A stretch of DNA of 64,000 nucleotides from Nitrospirota bacterium (GTDB taxonomy: Bacteria > Nitrospirota > Nitrospiria > Nitrospirales > Nitrospiraceae): the NCBI GenBank assembly GCA_004296885.1, contig SCVN01000007.1, positions 62,001-126,000 on the forward strand, read 5' to 3'. Both the position numbers and the translations under genes were made by a program. Below the pieces are notes generated by a model. The model saw nothing but the letters and a program-made list of their open reading frames with translations. It did no database searches and was not told where the DNA came from. Positions 17,896 to 25,990 of this stretch are shown piece after piece (within the stretch, counting starts at the first letter, position 1; each line of letters begins with the position of its first letter).

Positions 17896-18255
17896 GTGAA
17901 CTGCCGCGCCTGCGGACAAGCACTCCCCCCGGCCAGCCGGTTCTGTATCGGCTGCGGCAAGCCAGTGGCCGACCCATTCCTCTCCCCTGACCAGACGGCC
18001 CGGGCTAGGCTGGAGGCGGAAGATATGAATCTGCCGGTACTCTATGCCATGGCCGCCCTGCTATTCCTGGCGGGACTGTTCCCTCCCTGGGAAAGCCAGC
18101 CCGGACATCCGCCGGAGTTCCTCGGTTTTCATTTCATCCTGAGCGGGAAAGAAGTCACCGGCGGAATCGTCAGTCGGCTTCTTCTGACCATCGAGCTCGT
18201 CACGATCGCCGTCGCAGGGCTCTATGTATCGTGGCTGTTGCGCAAGAAATCGTGA
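17896..18255 (+). CDS. Zinc-ribbon membrane protein
   Basis: A 119-residue product starting at GTG. The N-terminus has a zinc ribbon, CRACGQALPPASRFCIGCG, with four cysteines spaced as CxxC-x11-CxxC. Two hydrophobic segments follow (about residues 50-68, VLYAMAALLFLAGL, and 95-115, LLLTIELVTIAVAGLYVSWL) and a basic C-terminus RKKS. Such small ribbon-plus-membrane proteins are widespread and of unknown role. Start choice rests on the ribbon beginning directly after GTG. It is divergent from the kinase gene (gap about 215 bp) and convergent with the arginine dihydrolase-like gene. Confidence 0.75.
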   Translation: MNCRACGQALPPASRFCIGCGKPVADPFLSPDQTARARLEAEDMNLPVLYAMAALLFLAGLFPPWESQPGHPPEFLGFHFILSGKEVTGGIVSRLLLTIELVTIAVAGLYVSWLLRKKS

Positions 18256-18298
18256 GGCGTACGGGGCAAGGCGTGAGATGATTTTTTCGCCTGACGCC

Positions 18299-19105
18299 TC
18301 ACATGCAGTCCAGTGCCAACGTCAGACACTTGGCGGAGCCGCCCGCCTTCATGAACTCATCGAGTGGAACCGCGTAGGGCTCGTAGCCGCGGGCCGCGAG
18401 CAGCGCCATTGTCTCGGCACACCCATCGGGCAGCACCACCTGTTGCTCGACGCAGACCGCGTTGCAGGCAAAGCGAAGCGCCTCCGACTCGGGCACCGCC
18501 ACACACAGATCCTGACCGATCCGATCCGCAATGACCTTCTGGGCATAGAGGTCGAACGCGGGGGGATAGTAGAGCAATTCCCCCCCGCTGAGCGGACAGA
18601 AGCAGGTATCGAGGTGATAGAACCGCCGGTCCACCAGTTCGACCGGAATGATTTCCCGTCCGAAGATCTCGCTCAAGCGACTGTAGGCCCGGATGTCGCT
18701 GCGCTGGCGATACCCGCCGAACCAGGTGTCGGGAAAGCCCAGGAGATCGCCCGCTCCTTCGAAATAGAGGCCTTCATCCAACTGCGTCACCTCATATCCA
18801 TGGTTCCGAAACCACCGGTCGAAGAACAGCTCCTCCCGCCGGCGCTCCGGATGCCGGAACCGGCTCGGCACGGCCTTCCGGCCCAGCACGGATCCGGCAT
18901 TCGCGGTGAACACCATGTCCGGCAGACCTGGCACCGGCTCCATCCGCTCCAGTGTAGCGCCGATCTTGTCGGCAAGCACCTCCATCAAACCCCGCCATTG
19001 GAGCCGCGCACGATCGGGCTGGACGCGGTTGGAGAGGCGCATCCAGGGATTGATCTCGTAGTCGATGGAAAAATAATCCGGCGGACAGACGAGAAAGCGG
19101 CTCAT
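18299..19105 (-). CDS. Arginine dihydrolase / dimethylargininase-like amidinotransferase-fold enzyme
   Basis: A 268-residue enzyme of the guanidino-group-modifying superfamily. Visible residues: CPPDYFSIDYEINPWM at the N-terminus, FTANAGSVLG near 70, the catalytic His region HLDTCFCPL near 165, and the nucleophile Cys in GGSAKCLTLAL near 260. INPWM with FTANAG and C-terminal KCLTL fits the cyanobacterial arginine dihydrolase domain (ArgZ/AgrE: arginine to ornithine, CO2 and two NH3) better than ordinary arginine deiminase, which is longer. The ATG at 19105 overlaps the stop of the upstream gene by 4 bp, and that upstream gene encodes the second domain of ArgZ/AgrE. Dihydrolase versus deiminase versus DDAH activity is inference. 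Confidence 0.8.
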   Translation of the reverse strand: MSRFLVCPPDYFSIDYEINPWMRLSNRVQPDRARLQWRGLMEVLADKIGATLERMEPVPGLPDMVFTANAGSVLGRKAVPSRFRHPERRREELFFDRWFRNHGYEVTQLDEGLYFEGAGDLLGFPDTWFGGYRQRSDIRAYSRLSEIFGREIIPVELVDRRFYHLDTCFCPLSGGELLYYPPAFDLYAQKVIADRIGQDLCVAVPESEALRFACNAVCVEQQVVLPDGCAETMALLAARGYEPYAVPLDEFMKAGGSAKCLTLALDCM

Positions 19106-20358
19106 CCCTTCCATCCCAGTTCCCGCGCCAGTTCCCGCAGGAACGAGGCCGCGTCCATGACGAGCCCGACCGCCTGAAAGCTGCCCCGGTCGGCCAGCTT
19201 GGTGGGCACGGAAGGGTTTACGTCCACGCAGACGGTGGGCACCGTGGCCGGCAGCAGATTCCCCGTCGCGACAGCATGCAGCGTGGACGCCACCAGCAGC
19301 GCCAGCCTCACCCCCGGCAAGGCGGCCCGCATGGCCGCCTGGGCCTGGACCGAGTCCGTGATCACGCCCGGCAGCGGCCCGTCGTCCCGGATGGATCCGG
19401 CCAGGACCATGCGGACATCGTGACGGACCGAGGCCGCCATGATGCCGCCGGTGATGACTCCCGACGCCACCGCCTGCTCGATGCTGCCGATCGCCCGGAT
19501 GCGATTGATCGTGCGCAGATGGTGCTCGTGACCATGCGACACGGCCCGACCGGCCGAGAGGCCGTAACCGAGCGACGTCCCATAGAGGTGCGCCTCCATG
19601 TCGTGCGCCGCCAGCGCGTTCCCTCCGAAGAGCACGTGGATGAACTCGGATTCGATGAGCCAGGTCAAGGCATCGCGCCCGCCAGCATGGACAATGGCCG
19701 GGCCTCCCACCAGCAACACCAGGCAGTCTTGACGGCCTCCGCTGCGCGCCTCTCTGTAGCCCTCGCGCAGAACCGTCATCCGGCCGGCGATATCGGCGAT
19801 GATATGCCGGTGTGGCCGCTCGGACGACACCTGGGCTTGCATGAAGCTGAAGACGTCGCGCTCCTTGGGCCGCTCCAGCGGCAGGACCCGGACACCCTCC
19901 CGCCCGATGACGATCCGGTCTCCTTGTCGAACCTGCCCCATGGGAACCGCCTGGGCCGTTGCGGTGTCGGCCCCTACGCGTATCGCCACATCCATTTCAA
20001 TGCCCTCAACGTCGATCCATTGCCCGCCGAGCCTGACCTGGGTCGGCAAATGGGTCGTGGCGTAAAACGTGGGGGGAAGGATGCCGTCCGCCGGCGCAGG
20101 CTCGGTGCCACAGTCGGACTCCCGCTCGACCCGCGCGCCGTGCGGCTGGATGGCCTGCAGGATGTCCGCAAGCTGTTGGCCGGACGGAGCCCGGATGAGA
20201 ATTCGGGCCTGTGAAGGTTGGTCGCGCTGGCTTCCGATCTGCACGTCGAGCAGCTCGAAGGCGCCGCCCAACATGAGAATCGCGTCAAGAACCTTGGCCA
20301 GGATGAGGGAGTCGATGATATGGCCCTGGAGGAGGACCGTTTCCTGCGCGTTCGTCAT
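19102..20358 (-). CDS. Ornithine cyclodeaminase, archaeal/cyanobacterial LOR-SDH type (TIGR00300-like)
   Basis: A 418-residue protein matching the LOR/SDH-domain family that includes the archaeal-type ornithine cyclodeaminase and the C-terminal half of cyanobacterial AgrE/ArgZ, which turns ornithine into proline and ammonia. It starts with the small N-terminal domain (LLQGHIIDSLILAKVLD). The nucleotide-binding core follows with VLLVGGPAIVHAGGRDALTWLI, LFGGNALAAHDMEAHLYGTSLG and the conserved HGHEHHLRTINRIRAIGSIEQAV, then ATVPTVCVDVNPSVPTKLADRG. It is unrelated to the mu-crystallin-type OCD. A Shine-Dalgarno-like GGAGG precedes the ATG, and on the minus strand a TATGATAAT sequence about 35-45 bp upstream could be a -10 box. 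It is translationally coupled to the arginine dihydrolase-like gene. Confidence 0.82.
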   Translation of the reverse strand: MTNAQETVLLQGHIIDSLILAKVLDAILMLGGAFELLDVQIGSQRDQPSQARILIRAPSGQQLADILQAIQPHGARVERESDCGTEPAPADGILPPTFYATTHLPTQVRLGGQWIDVEGIEMDVAIRVGADTATAQAVPMGQVRQGDRIVIGREGVRVLPLERPKERDVFSFMQAQVSSERPHRHIIADIAGRMTVLREGYREARSGGRQDCLVLLVGGPAIVHAGGRDALTWLIESEFIHVLFGGNALAAHDMEAHLYGTSLGYGLSAGRAVSHGHEHHLRTINRIRAIGSIEQAVASGVITGGIMAASVRHDVRMVLAGSIRDDGPLPGVITDSVQAQAAMRAALPGVRLALLVASTLHAVATGNLLPATVPTVCVDVNPSVPTKLADRGSFQAVGLVMDAASFLRELARELGWKG

Positions 20359-20778
20359 GGCTCGGCTGCCTCCACAGCTCTACGCTATTATCATACCACC
20401 GGGCCGGTTCCTTTGCCGTCCGCGCCAAATCAGTTCGCCCCGCTTGCCTAAGGCGGCATTCAGACCACGGATGACGAACGGCGCGCGCATTCGACGGCGG
20501 CATGATGCGTTGGGGAAGGGGTGGGTTCTCACAGTCCGACGGTTGGCCGCTCGCCTCATCGGACCATCAGAAGAACGACTCGCGGCAGCCCAGTCGCCTG
20601 CGACGTGCAACTGGCCGCCATGCCGCGCGCCTCAGCGCGCAGCCGTTCCATCCGTGGCCGGAGAAAAGAAAAAAAGAGTTCAGGGACAGGCCGCCGATGG
20701 ATCTGTCCCTGTGAGTTCTGGAGAGGGAGCCCGATTTGGATGAAAACCCAAGGACCAAGGGTTCAAGTGGCCAAGGGC
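20359..20778. other. Non-coding stretch between the ornithine cyclodeaminase and caspase-like genes
   Basis: About 420 bp without a convincing gene. It holds a probable promoter and ribosome-binding region for the minus-strand gene at 20358, a minus-strand intrinsic terminator at 20665-20711, and degenerate heptads (CCCAAGG, ACCAAGG, GTTCAAG) at 20747-20767 just past the caspase gene's stop. Short open frames in 20500-20743 are Arg/Pro-rich and unlike real proteins. Confidence 0.6.
20665..20711 (-). terminator. Intrinsic terminator after the caspase-like gene
   Basis: On the minus strand CAGGGACAG (20711-20703), a 13-nt loop and CTGTCCCTG (20689-20681) form a perfect 9-bp stem. A T-rich run follows (AACTCTTTTTTTCTTTTC), ending near 20663. 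It lies 68 bp downstream of the stop at 20779. Confidence 0.85.
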
Positions 20779-22488
20779 TCAGGGAGTCTTCGCGCATCGG
20801 AACCCGACGTCGTTGCTCCGGTCCGTCTGGCTGTAGAGGTACCGGGCCGCGGATAGCAGGTTGCCCGCATCGATTTTCCACGACCCGCCACGGAGCACCT
20901 TGTACTTGTCACTGTCGTCGTAGTCCGAACTCGTCAACTCATACACATTCCCGGCCATGTGGTAGAGCCCATAGGGACTCTTGCCCATCTTGTAGCTCTC
21001 CACCGACGCCAGCGTGGCATAGCCGTTCCAGGAGGCTATGCCGTCCGGGTCGTATTTCGCATACCGGCCGCTCGGCTCCTCATTCCCCCAGGGATACGTG
21101 CGTCCATCCGTCCCCCGCGCCGCCTTCTCCCATTCCTGCTCGGTCGGCAGCCGCTTGCCGTAGTGGCGGCAATAGGCGTCGGCATCATTCCAATCCACCC
21201 CGATGACCGGCCGGTCCCCATCGCTCACCTGGCTGGCTTCATTCCACTTTTCCGGTGCCGCTCGGCTCGTGGCTTGCATGAAGGCCGCGTAGCGCTTGGT
21301 CGTCACTTCGTACTTGTCCATGTAGAAGGCCGGGAGTGACAGCCGCTGGTTGTTCTCGCCGTACAGAAAGCCGCCGACCGGCACCAGCACCATCGGCGCC
21401 CCGTCCTTGCCCGTGATCTCGCGGCCGGTTTGGCGAGGCGCTTCGTAGGCCGGGGCCTTCGCCACGTCCATCGGTTTGGGGACCTCTGCCGGCCTGGTCA
21501 TCTGCGCCTTGAGCGCCTCCAGCTCCGCCCGCATGTGCACCATCTCGTCGGAGGAGCCGACGGCACTTCCAGTCGGTGCGGACGTGGGACTGCTGCCCTT
21601 GCCCCGCGCCGACGTGAAGAACACGAACTGGCCCTTCTCACCCGACAGTTCCGCCATCTGCGGCGTCTGGGTATGGCCCTGCTGCTGGGCCTCTCCAAAA
21701 ACGCGCGATTCCAGATAGGTGTACAGTTCCTGCGAGGTGATCACGCCGTTGTCGTCCTGATCGGCCAGGCCCTCGTTGAGCCCCTTGAGCAGGAAATAGG
21801 TGAAGACGCTGTGGCCCCATTGCGCCGACTCGATCACCTCCTGATCGGCCGCGCCGGCCGTGATGACATGTCTCCCCCGCTCCCGCGTGATCTGCTTCAA
21901 ATAGGCTTCAGTCACGGCCGGCGGCGCGCCCCTGGTCAGCGTCCCCGCGATTCCGCCGAAGCAGACATCCAACAGAAACAGGACGTGTTTGGCGGGCAAG
22001 GCGTCCGCCAACTCTCTGACGGTCCCCATGCTGACCCCGGTCGCGGCCAGCTCATCCTGCTCCACATCCACGGGCAGCAGATAGCCCATAGCCTTGCCGC
22101 CTTTCACTTTCTCATCCTGGCCATGGCCCGCATAAAAGATGAGGACGCGATCCTGTTCCCCGACCTTGCGAGGCAGCTTCGTCCGCAGCTCGCTCTCGAT
22201 GGCCCGGCGGGTCGCCCGCTCGTTGTAGAGTTCCGTGACCTCGTAGCCCCGCTGCTTCAGGGTCTGCGCGACGGCTTTCGCGTCCGCCACGGCATACCGG
22301 AGGGAGCCGATTTTCTGATAGTTGTCGATGCCGATGACGACGGCGTAGGCCTTGCCGCTCTGCTCGGCGACGTAGGCCTCGGGGCTCTTGCCATCGACGC
22401 GGATGCCCCGTTTCTCGGCGAAGGCGGGAGCCAAGCCGATCAAGGAACATGCGGCCAGGAGCAAGCTGAAACAGATGAGGCGGCGCAT
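20779..22488 (-). CDS. Exported caspase-like peptidase with EF-hand loop fused to a formylglycine-generating-enzyme-like domain
   Basis: A 569-residue product starting at the ATG before RRLICFSLLLAACSLIGL. This leader is a signal peptide; LLAACSL could also act as a lipobox. The peptidase C14 (caspase/orthocaspase) domain spans about 40-290, with His in YAGHGQDEK near 122 and Cys in LLDVCFGG near 174. A canonical EF-hand loop follows, DQDDNGVITSQE near 245. After a Ser/Thr-rich linker and short coiled coil, residues 356-566 form a sulfatase-modifying (FGE/SUMF1-like) domain: VPVGGFLYG, YEVTTKRYAAFM, RLPTEQEWEKAARG, YPWGNEEP, AGNVYELT, VLRGGSW, GFRCAKTP. Such fusions occur as secreted or signalling proteins. 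Substrate unknown. Calcium control is inferred from the EF-hand. Confidence 0.88.
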   Translation of the reverse strand: MRRLICFSLLLAACSLIGLAPAFAEKRGIRVDGKSPEAYVAEQSGKAYAVVIGIDNYQKIGSLRYAVADAKAVAQTLKQRGYEVTELYNERATRRAIESELRTKLPRKVGEQDRVLIFYAGHGQDEKVKGGKAMGYLLPVDVEQDELAATGVSMGTVRELADALPAKHVLFLLDVCFGGIAGTLTRGAPPAVTEAYLKQITRERGRHVITAGAADQEVIESAQWGHSVFTYFLLKGLNEGLADQDDNGVITSQELYTYLESRVFGEAQQQGHTQTPQMAELSGEKGQFVFFTSARGKGSSPTSAPTGSAVGSSDEMVHMRAELEALKAQMTRPAEVPKPMDVAKAPAYEAPRQTGREITGKDGAPMVLVPVGGFLYGENNQRLSLPAFYMDKYEVTTKRYAAFMQATSRAAPEKWNEASQVSDGDRPVIGVDWNDADAYCRHYGKRLPTEQEWEKAARGTDGRTYPWGNEEPSGRYAKYDPDGIASWNGYATLASVESYKMGKSPYGLYHMAGNVYELTSSDYDDSDKYKVLRGGSWKIDAGNLLSAARYLYSQTDRSNDVGFRCAKTP

Positions 22489-22579
22489 GAAGCACCTCCG
22501 GGCAGTGTACCGAGCCATGCTAGGCCAAAACACTCAGTCGGTCAATACGCCATCCGGCTTATGTGAAATCCCGAGGCTG

Positions 22580-23635
22580 CTAGACGCCGGCGCCGGGGCT
22601 GCCGGTTTTCATCACTTCGCGCAGCACGCTCGTGGCATAGGAGCCGGGAGGCAGGACAAAGGACAGCGTCACGGCGTCTTTCTCCAGCGACCAGGTCAAG
22701 CCTTCCAATGGAACCCGCAAGGGCCGCCGCTCGCCGCGAAAGCCGCAGGCCGCCGCCGCCGCACTGAGCGCCTCCCGGGTCGTCCCCTGTTCCGCCACGA
22801 CAGCCCGCTCGATCTCTCCCGGCACCCCGGAGGCCCAGGGGGCTCGCGAGCCGAACAGAGGACCGGTCGGGCTGATCGCAAAGGCCTCCGCGCGCGGCTG
22901 CTCCACGCTTTCATCCTCCACCAGGAAACAGGCGCCGTTCTCATGTTTCATGGCCCAGTCTCCGGTGAACACCCGGTCGAGGCGGTCGATCCGACGGGCC
23001 ACAATCTGGTTGAAGAGAAACGATTGGTAGGCATGCAGATACCAGAGCCGCTTGGGTTTGGGCATTTTCGCGCGCCGCGCCGGATCCACGAGCAGCGCGG
23101 CTCCCGTCGAGTAATTGAGTCCGTCCCGCCCCTGCCGTTGCGGCCCGAAATAGTTGGGCAGGCCGCGTGTGCCCAGTTGGTCGAGAATCGCCGGCACGGA
23201 TTCGGCCGCGCAGGGACGCACCCCGCGGATGACCAGCCGGAAGCCGTTGCCTGCATGGTGTCCGGTCCGAAGACGGTTCCGGTGGCGCCCCAGGATCGTG
23301 ATCGAGAGGAGATGCTCATCGGAAGGCAGTTGGGCGATCCGCTCCGGCGTAACGCCCTGCACGGACACCATCTGGGTCGTCACGGCTCGGGCATCCTTGA
23401 GACCGGCCACGCCGATGCAGCGGGCCTTCACGCCCAAGCGGGATGAAAACCAGTCCACCATCTGGGGCGTGGCCAACCCCCGCTTGGTGACGGACAGATA
23501 CAGATGCTCGCCCTGGCCGCAGGGCAAGTAGAGCGGACGTTCCTCGACCCGGAAGTCCTCCGGCGTCGTCCGGATCGTCCCTCCGATGCCCGGCACCGTT
23601 GCGGTGAGAAAGGGGAGGGACTGTTCAGGGACCAT
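22580..23635 (-). CDS. truD: tRNA pseudouridine(13) synthase TruD
   Basis: Isomerises uridine 13 of tRNA-Glu (and some mRNA sites) to pseudouridine. The 351-residue length is normal. Family motifs are present: TPEDFRVEE near the N-terminus, the catalytic Asp in GVAGLKDARAVTTQ near residue 80, GNGFRLVIRG, GLPNYFGPQRQGRDG, and the insertion-domain motif LWYLHAYQSFLFNQIVARR. The C-terminal half returns to the catalytic fold with FVLPPGSYATSVLREV. The gene is divergent from the EF-hand protein gene and separated from the caspase-like gene by about 90 bp. Confidence 0.95.
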   Translation of the reverse strand: MVPEQSLPFLTATVPGIGGTIRTTPEDFRVEERPLYLPCGQGEHLYLSVTKRGLATPQMVDWFSSRLGVKARCIGVAGLKDARAVTTQMVSVQGVTPERIAQLPSDEHLLSITILGRHRNRLRTGHHAGNGFRLVIRGVRPCAAESVPAILDQLGTRGLPNYFGPQRQGRDGLNYSTGAALLVDPARRAKMPKPKRLWYLHAYQSFLFNQIVARRIDRLDRVFTGDWAMKHENGACFLVEDESVEQPRAEAFAISPTGPLFGSRAPWASGVPGEIERAVVAEQGTTREALSAAAAACGFRGERRPLRVPLEGLTWSLEKDAVTLSFVLPPGSYATSVLREVMKTGSPGAGV

Positions 23636-23744
23636 AGTTGTTCCTCAATCCTCGTCGCGCAAGCCTTACGCGCACAGGCAGAAGCGGCCAGCCCGTGGTA
23701 TACTCAAAACACAACGCACATCAGGAGTCTCCGCTGTTACCACA

Positions 23745-24395
23745 ATGACGCCTCGGATCACGCTCAAGGTTTCTGCCATACTAGCATTCTTCTGCGGCGC
23801 GATGGGCTTATCAGCCCCGTCCCATGCCGCGCGCCTCGCGGCTGACCCGGACAATGTGTTCGCTTCCTTTACCGCCCATATCCGACAGCAGATTCAGACC
23901 GACAAGGCAGGCTTTGCCCAGGCTCAAACGTGCACCGAATGGTTCTACCGCCAGCAACACAAAAAGCCGGCGCAGCCGCCGGTGCTTGGCGTTTCCTTCC
24001 GTCCCGCTCGTTCCACGGACCGAAGTTCTGCTCAGACTTCAGACTGCCCATCCAGGTACCCGGGCGGACTGGATGCCGCGAGAGAAGATTTCAGCCGGAC
24101 CCAATCCGCCCTGTCGTTCAGCCTCACCTTCTACGAATTTGCGCTGGTGGGTGACGGAAATGACGACGGGCGATACAGCCAACGCGAGTTGCAAGACATC
24201 CTGGAGTCGTTCGGCCTCTCGTTCCGACCCGGAGACGCCTCGGAGGCCCAGGTGGCCGTCCTCAATGCAAAATTCGATGCTGTCCGGAAGACCGGCGGGC
24301 TGGAGGTCCTCATGTCCAGCATGGGCCTCCTGTACGACAAGGGCTACCGGTTTACCGCCCCGGATCGGGCCGACTTGAATAGGGTTTCTGGATGA
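23745..24395 (+). CDS. Exported single-EF-hand protein
   Basis: A 216-residue product starting at the ATG before TPRITLKVSAILAFFCGAMG. It has a signal peptide, probably cut after SHA near residue 28. I do not recognise the family. The C-terminal third contains GDGNDDGRYSQREL: a D-x-N-x-D-G-x-Y-x-x-x-E EF-hand loop embedded in helices. The central part is Arg/Ser/Pro-rich and may be disordered. The stop overlaps the start of the metallophosphoesterase gene by 4 bp, so both are likely co-translated. An earlier in-frame start would extend through a region with no signal peptide at its N-terminus, so it is rejected. Calcium binding is inferred from the loop. Confidence 0.72.
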   Translation: MTPRITLKVSAILAFFCGAMGLSAPSHAARLAADPDNVFASFTAHIRQQIQTDKAGFAQAQTCTEWFYRQQHKKPAQPPVLGVSFRPARSTDRSSAQTSDCPSRYPGGLDAAREDFSRTQSALSFSLTFYEFALVGDGNDDGRYSQRELQDILESFGLSFRPGDASEAQVAVLNAKFDAVRKTGGLEVLMSSMGLLYDKGYRFTAPDRADLNRVSG

Positions 24396-25222
24396 TCAAG
24401 CTTCCGCTACGCTGGCCCAGACGGCTCCAACTCGCGCTGGCCCACCGGGCCTCCCTTCCCTTTCATTGGTTCTTCAACCTGTTTCCTGCCGCTGAGGTGG
24501 GCCACGCCAAGGCGGAGATCACCAACCTTGAATACCGTCATGCCCCTCTGGCCGGCCGCAGAGCGGTGCAGATCAGCGACTTGCATTTGGACCGGTACCA
24601 TCCTCGCCATGACAGAGTGCTCGACACGATCGCCGGCTTGAGGCCGGACTGGATCTTCGTGACCGGCGACCTCCTGACCGTCGCGGACGGGCTCCCTCAC
24701 CTGTTGCGGTTCCTGACCGGTCTCCGCAGCGTGGCTCCCGTATTCCTCACCTTGGGTAACCACGATCATTACAGCGGTGTTCCCGTGGATCAGTTCAGCG
24801 AACTGGCGGACCGGCACAAGCTGCACCTGCTGGTCAACCAGATCATGTTCGTCCCGACGGAGGGAGGCGAGCTGGGGATCGTCGGCCTGGACGATCCTTC
24901 GCTGCACCGGGCCGATCTCGCCTGCATCCCGCCACGGACCGAAGGCCGGTTCACCGTCCTGCTGGCGCATGCCCCCAATGTGCTCGATCACCTGGATCAC
25001 CGGCATGCGGTCGACCTGGTGCTCTGCGGCCACAGCCATGGGGGCCAATGGCGCTTCCCGCTGGTGCACCCTTTTTGGCTGCCCTACGGGTGCAACCGCA
25101 GATCGGCGGGGCACCATCACCGGAATGGACATACGCTCTACATCAATCGTGGGATGGGCTGGTCCATGCTCCCGATTCGGCTGAATTGCGCGCCTGAAAT
25201 CGTGGTCATCGACTGGCGGTAA
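24392..25222 (+). CDS. Calcineurin-like metallophosphoesterase
   Basis: A 276-residue dinuclear-metal phosphoesterase. The five metal-binding blocks are intact: QISDLHLDRYH near residue 65, VTGDLLT near 90, LTLGNHDHYSG near 122, LLAHAP near 190, and LVLCGHSHGGQ near 210. This layout matches the YkuE/YpbG-type subgroup, some of which act on UDP-2,3-diacylglucosamine-like or other phosphoesters; the substrate cannot be told from sequence. YkuE-like proteins often carry an N-terminal membrane or Tat signal, but here the N-terminus (KLPLRWPRRLQLALAHR) is basic and lacks a clear membrane helix. It overlaps the EF-hand protein gene by 4 bp. Confidence 0.9.
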   Translation: MIKLPLRWPRRLQLALAHRASLPFHWFFNLFPAAEVGHAKAEITNLEYRHAPLAGRRAVQISDLHLDRYHPRHDRVLDTIAGLRPDWIFVTGDLLTVADGLPHLLRFLTGLRSVAPVFLTLGNHDHYSGVPVDQFSELADRHKLHLLVNQIMFVPTEGGELGIVGLDDPSLHRADLACIPPRTEGRFTVLLAHAPNVLDHLDHRHAVDLVLCGHSHGGQWRFPLVHPFWLPYGCNRRSAGHHHRNGHTLYINRGMGWSMLPIRLNCAPEIVVIDWR

Positions 25223-25266
25223 GCCGATCGTCTCTTTTCACCGCTCACCCTCACGGGGGAGCCAGG

Positions 25267-25938
25267 CTACGCCAACCGCTCCAGCGCTTCCCGCGCCCGG
25301 CTCCGCACCGTTTGATCCCAATCCTCCTGCATCACGTAAGTCAGCTTCTGTTTTGCCTCGGCCGCCCGCATCCGCCCCAAGGCCAGCGCCGCGCTGGCCC
25401 GCACGTAGGCATGGTCGTCCTCCAGCGCCAGCAGTAACAGGGGGATGGCCTCCTTGGCCCGCAATGCGCCCAGGTGACTGGCGGCCATCCCCCGCACACG
25501 GTGCTGCTTGTCACCCAAGGCCGTCTTGAGGGTGTGCATCAACAGTTCGGTCATCGGCGCCGCGACCGGCTCCAGCCCCTCCGGTCGATACCCGTTCAAC
25601 TCGACGAGGGCAAAGGCCAGATCGAGTCGTTGCTGAGTCGTGGTGGCTTGCCGGAACAAGCCGATCAACCGGTCCCGCTCCCGGCTGGTCTGTCGGCGGC
25701 GGCGAATTTTCCTGACTCCCACCCACACGAGCACCACGCCGGCGAGCCCCAGCAACGTCAGCGGCAGGGCTTGCTCGAGGACCCGGTCCTGGACCTCGGG
25801 CGGCGTCCGCTTCCAGGCCCAGACCGCCGCAACGACCAGGCCGATTAGGGTGAGCACCGCGGTCACGTTCGCCTGCCCCCGCTGATTCCGTACGCGCATC
25901 ATCGGCGCATCATAGGGGGTCGTTGAGGACGCCGTCAA
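25267..25938 (-). CDS. Membrane-anchored HEAT-repeat protein
   Basis: A 223-residue product with two membrane helices (about residues 25-42, VTAVLTLIGLVVAAVWAW, and 57-73, LPLTLLGLAGVVLVWVG), then a basic turn RKIRRRRQ and a cytoplasmic helical domain. The C-terminal 90 residues hold three HEAT/PBS-lyase-like repeats (DKQHRVRGMAASHLGALR; DDHAYVRASAALALGRMR; DQTVRSRAREALERL), which usually mediate protein contacts. Alternative starts at Met13 or Met14 are equally likely. It is divergent from marR, and the 50-bp gap holds the marR promoter. Function unknown. Confidence 0.78.
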   Translation of the reverse strand: MTASSTTPYDAPMMRVRNQRGQANVTAVLTLIGLVVAAVWAWKRTPPEVQDRVLEQALPLTLLGLAGVVLVWVGVRKIRRRRQTSRERDRLIGLFRQATTTQQRLDLAFALVELNGYRPEGLEPVAAPMTELLMHTLKTALGDKQHRVRGMAASHLGALRAKEAIPLLLLALEDDHAYVRASAALALGRMRAAEAKQKLTYVMQEDWDQTVRSRAREALERLA

Positions 25939-25960
25939 CGGCCTGTCCGACGCTTTCCCC

Positions 25961-25990
25961 TTGACAATGATCCTAACTAGGACTACATAT
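25961..25990 (+). promoter_or_regulatory. Sigma-70 promoter with inverted-repeat operator at marR
   Basis: TTGACA (25961-25966), a 17-bp spacer, then TACATA (25984-25989). The spacer contains the inverted repeat TCCTA-AC-TAGGA (25971-25982), a likely autoregulatory operator site for the MarR protein. The -10 box touches the annotated ATG, so transcription would start inside the first codons; see the marR entry. Confidence 0.65.

Noticed and set aside
20500-20743. Short open frames in the gap before the caspase-like gene
   Set aside because: Composition is Arg/Pro/Ser-rich, no ribosome-binding site, and they overlap a minus-strand terminator.
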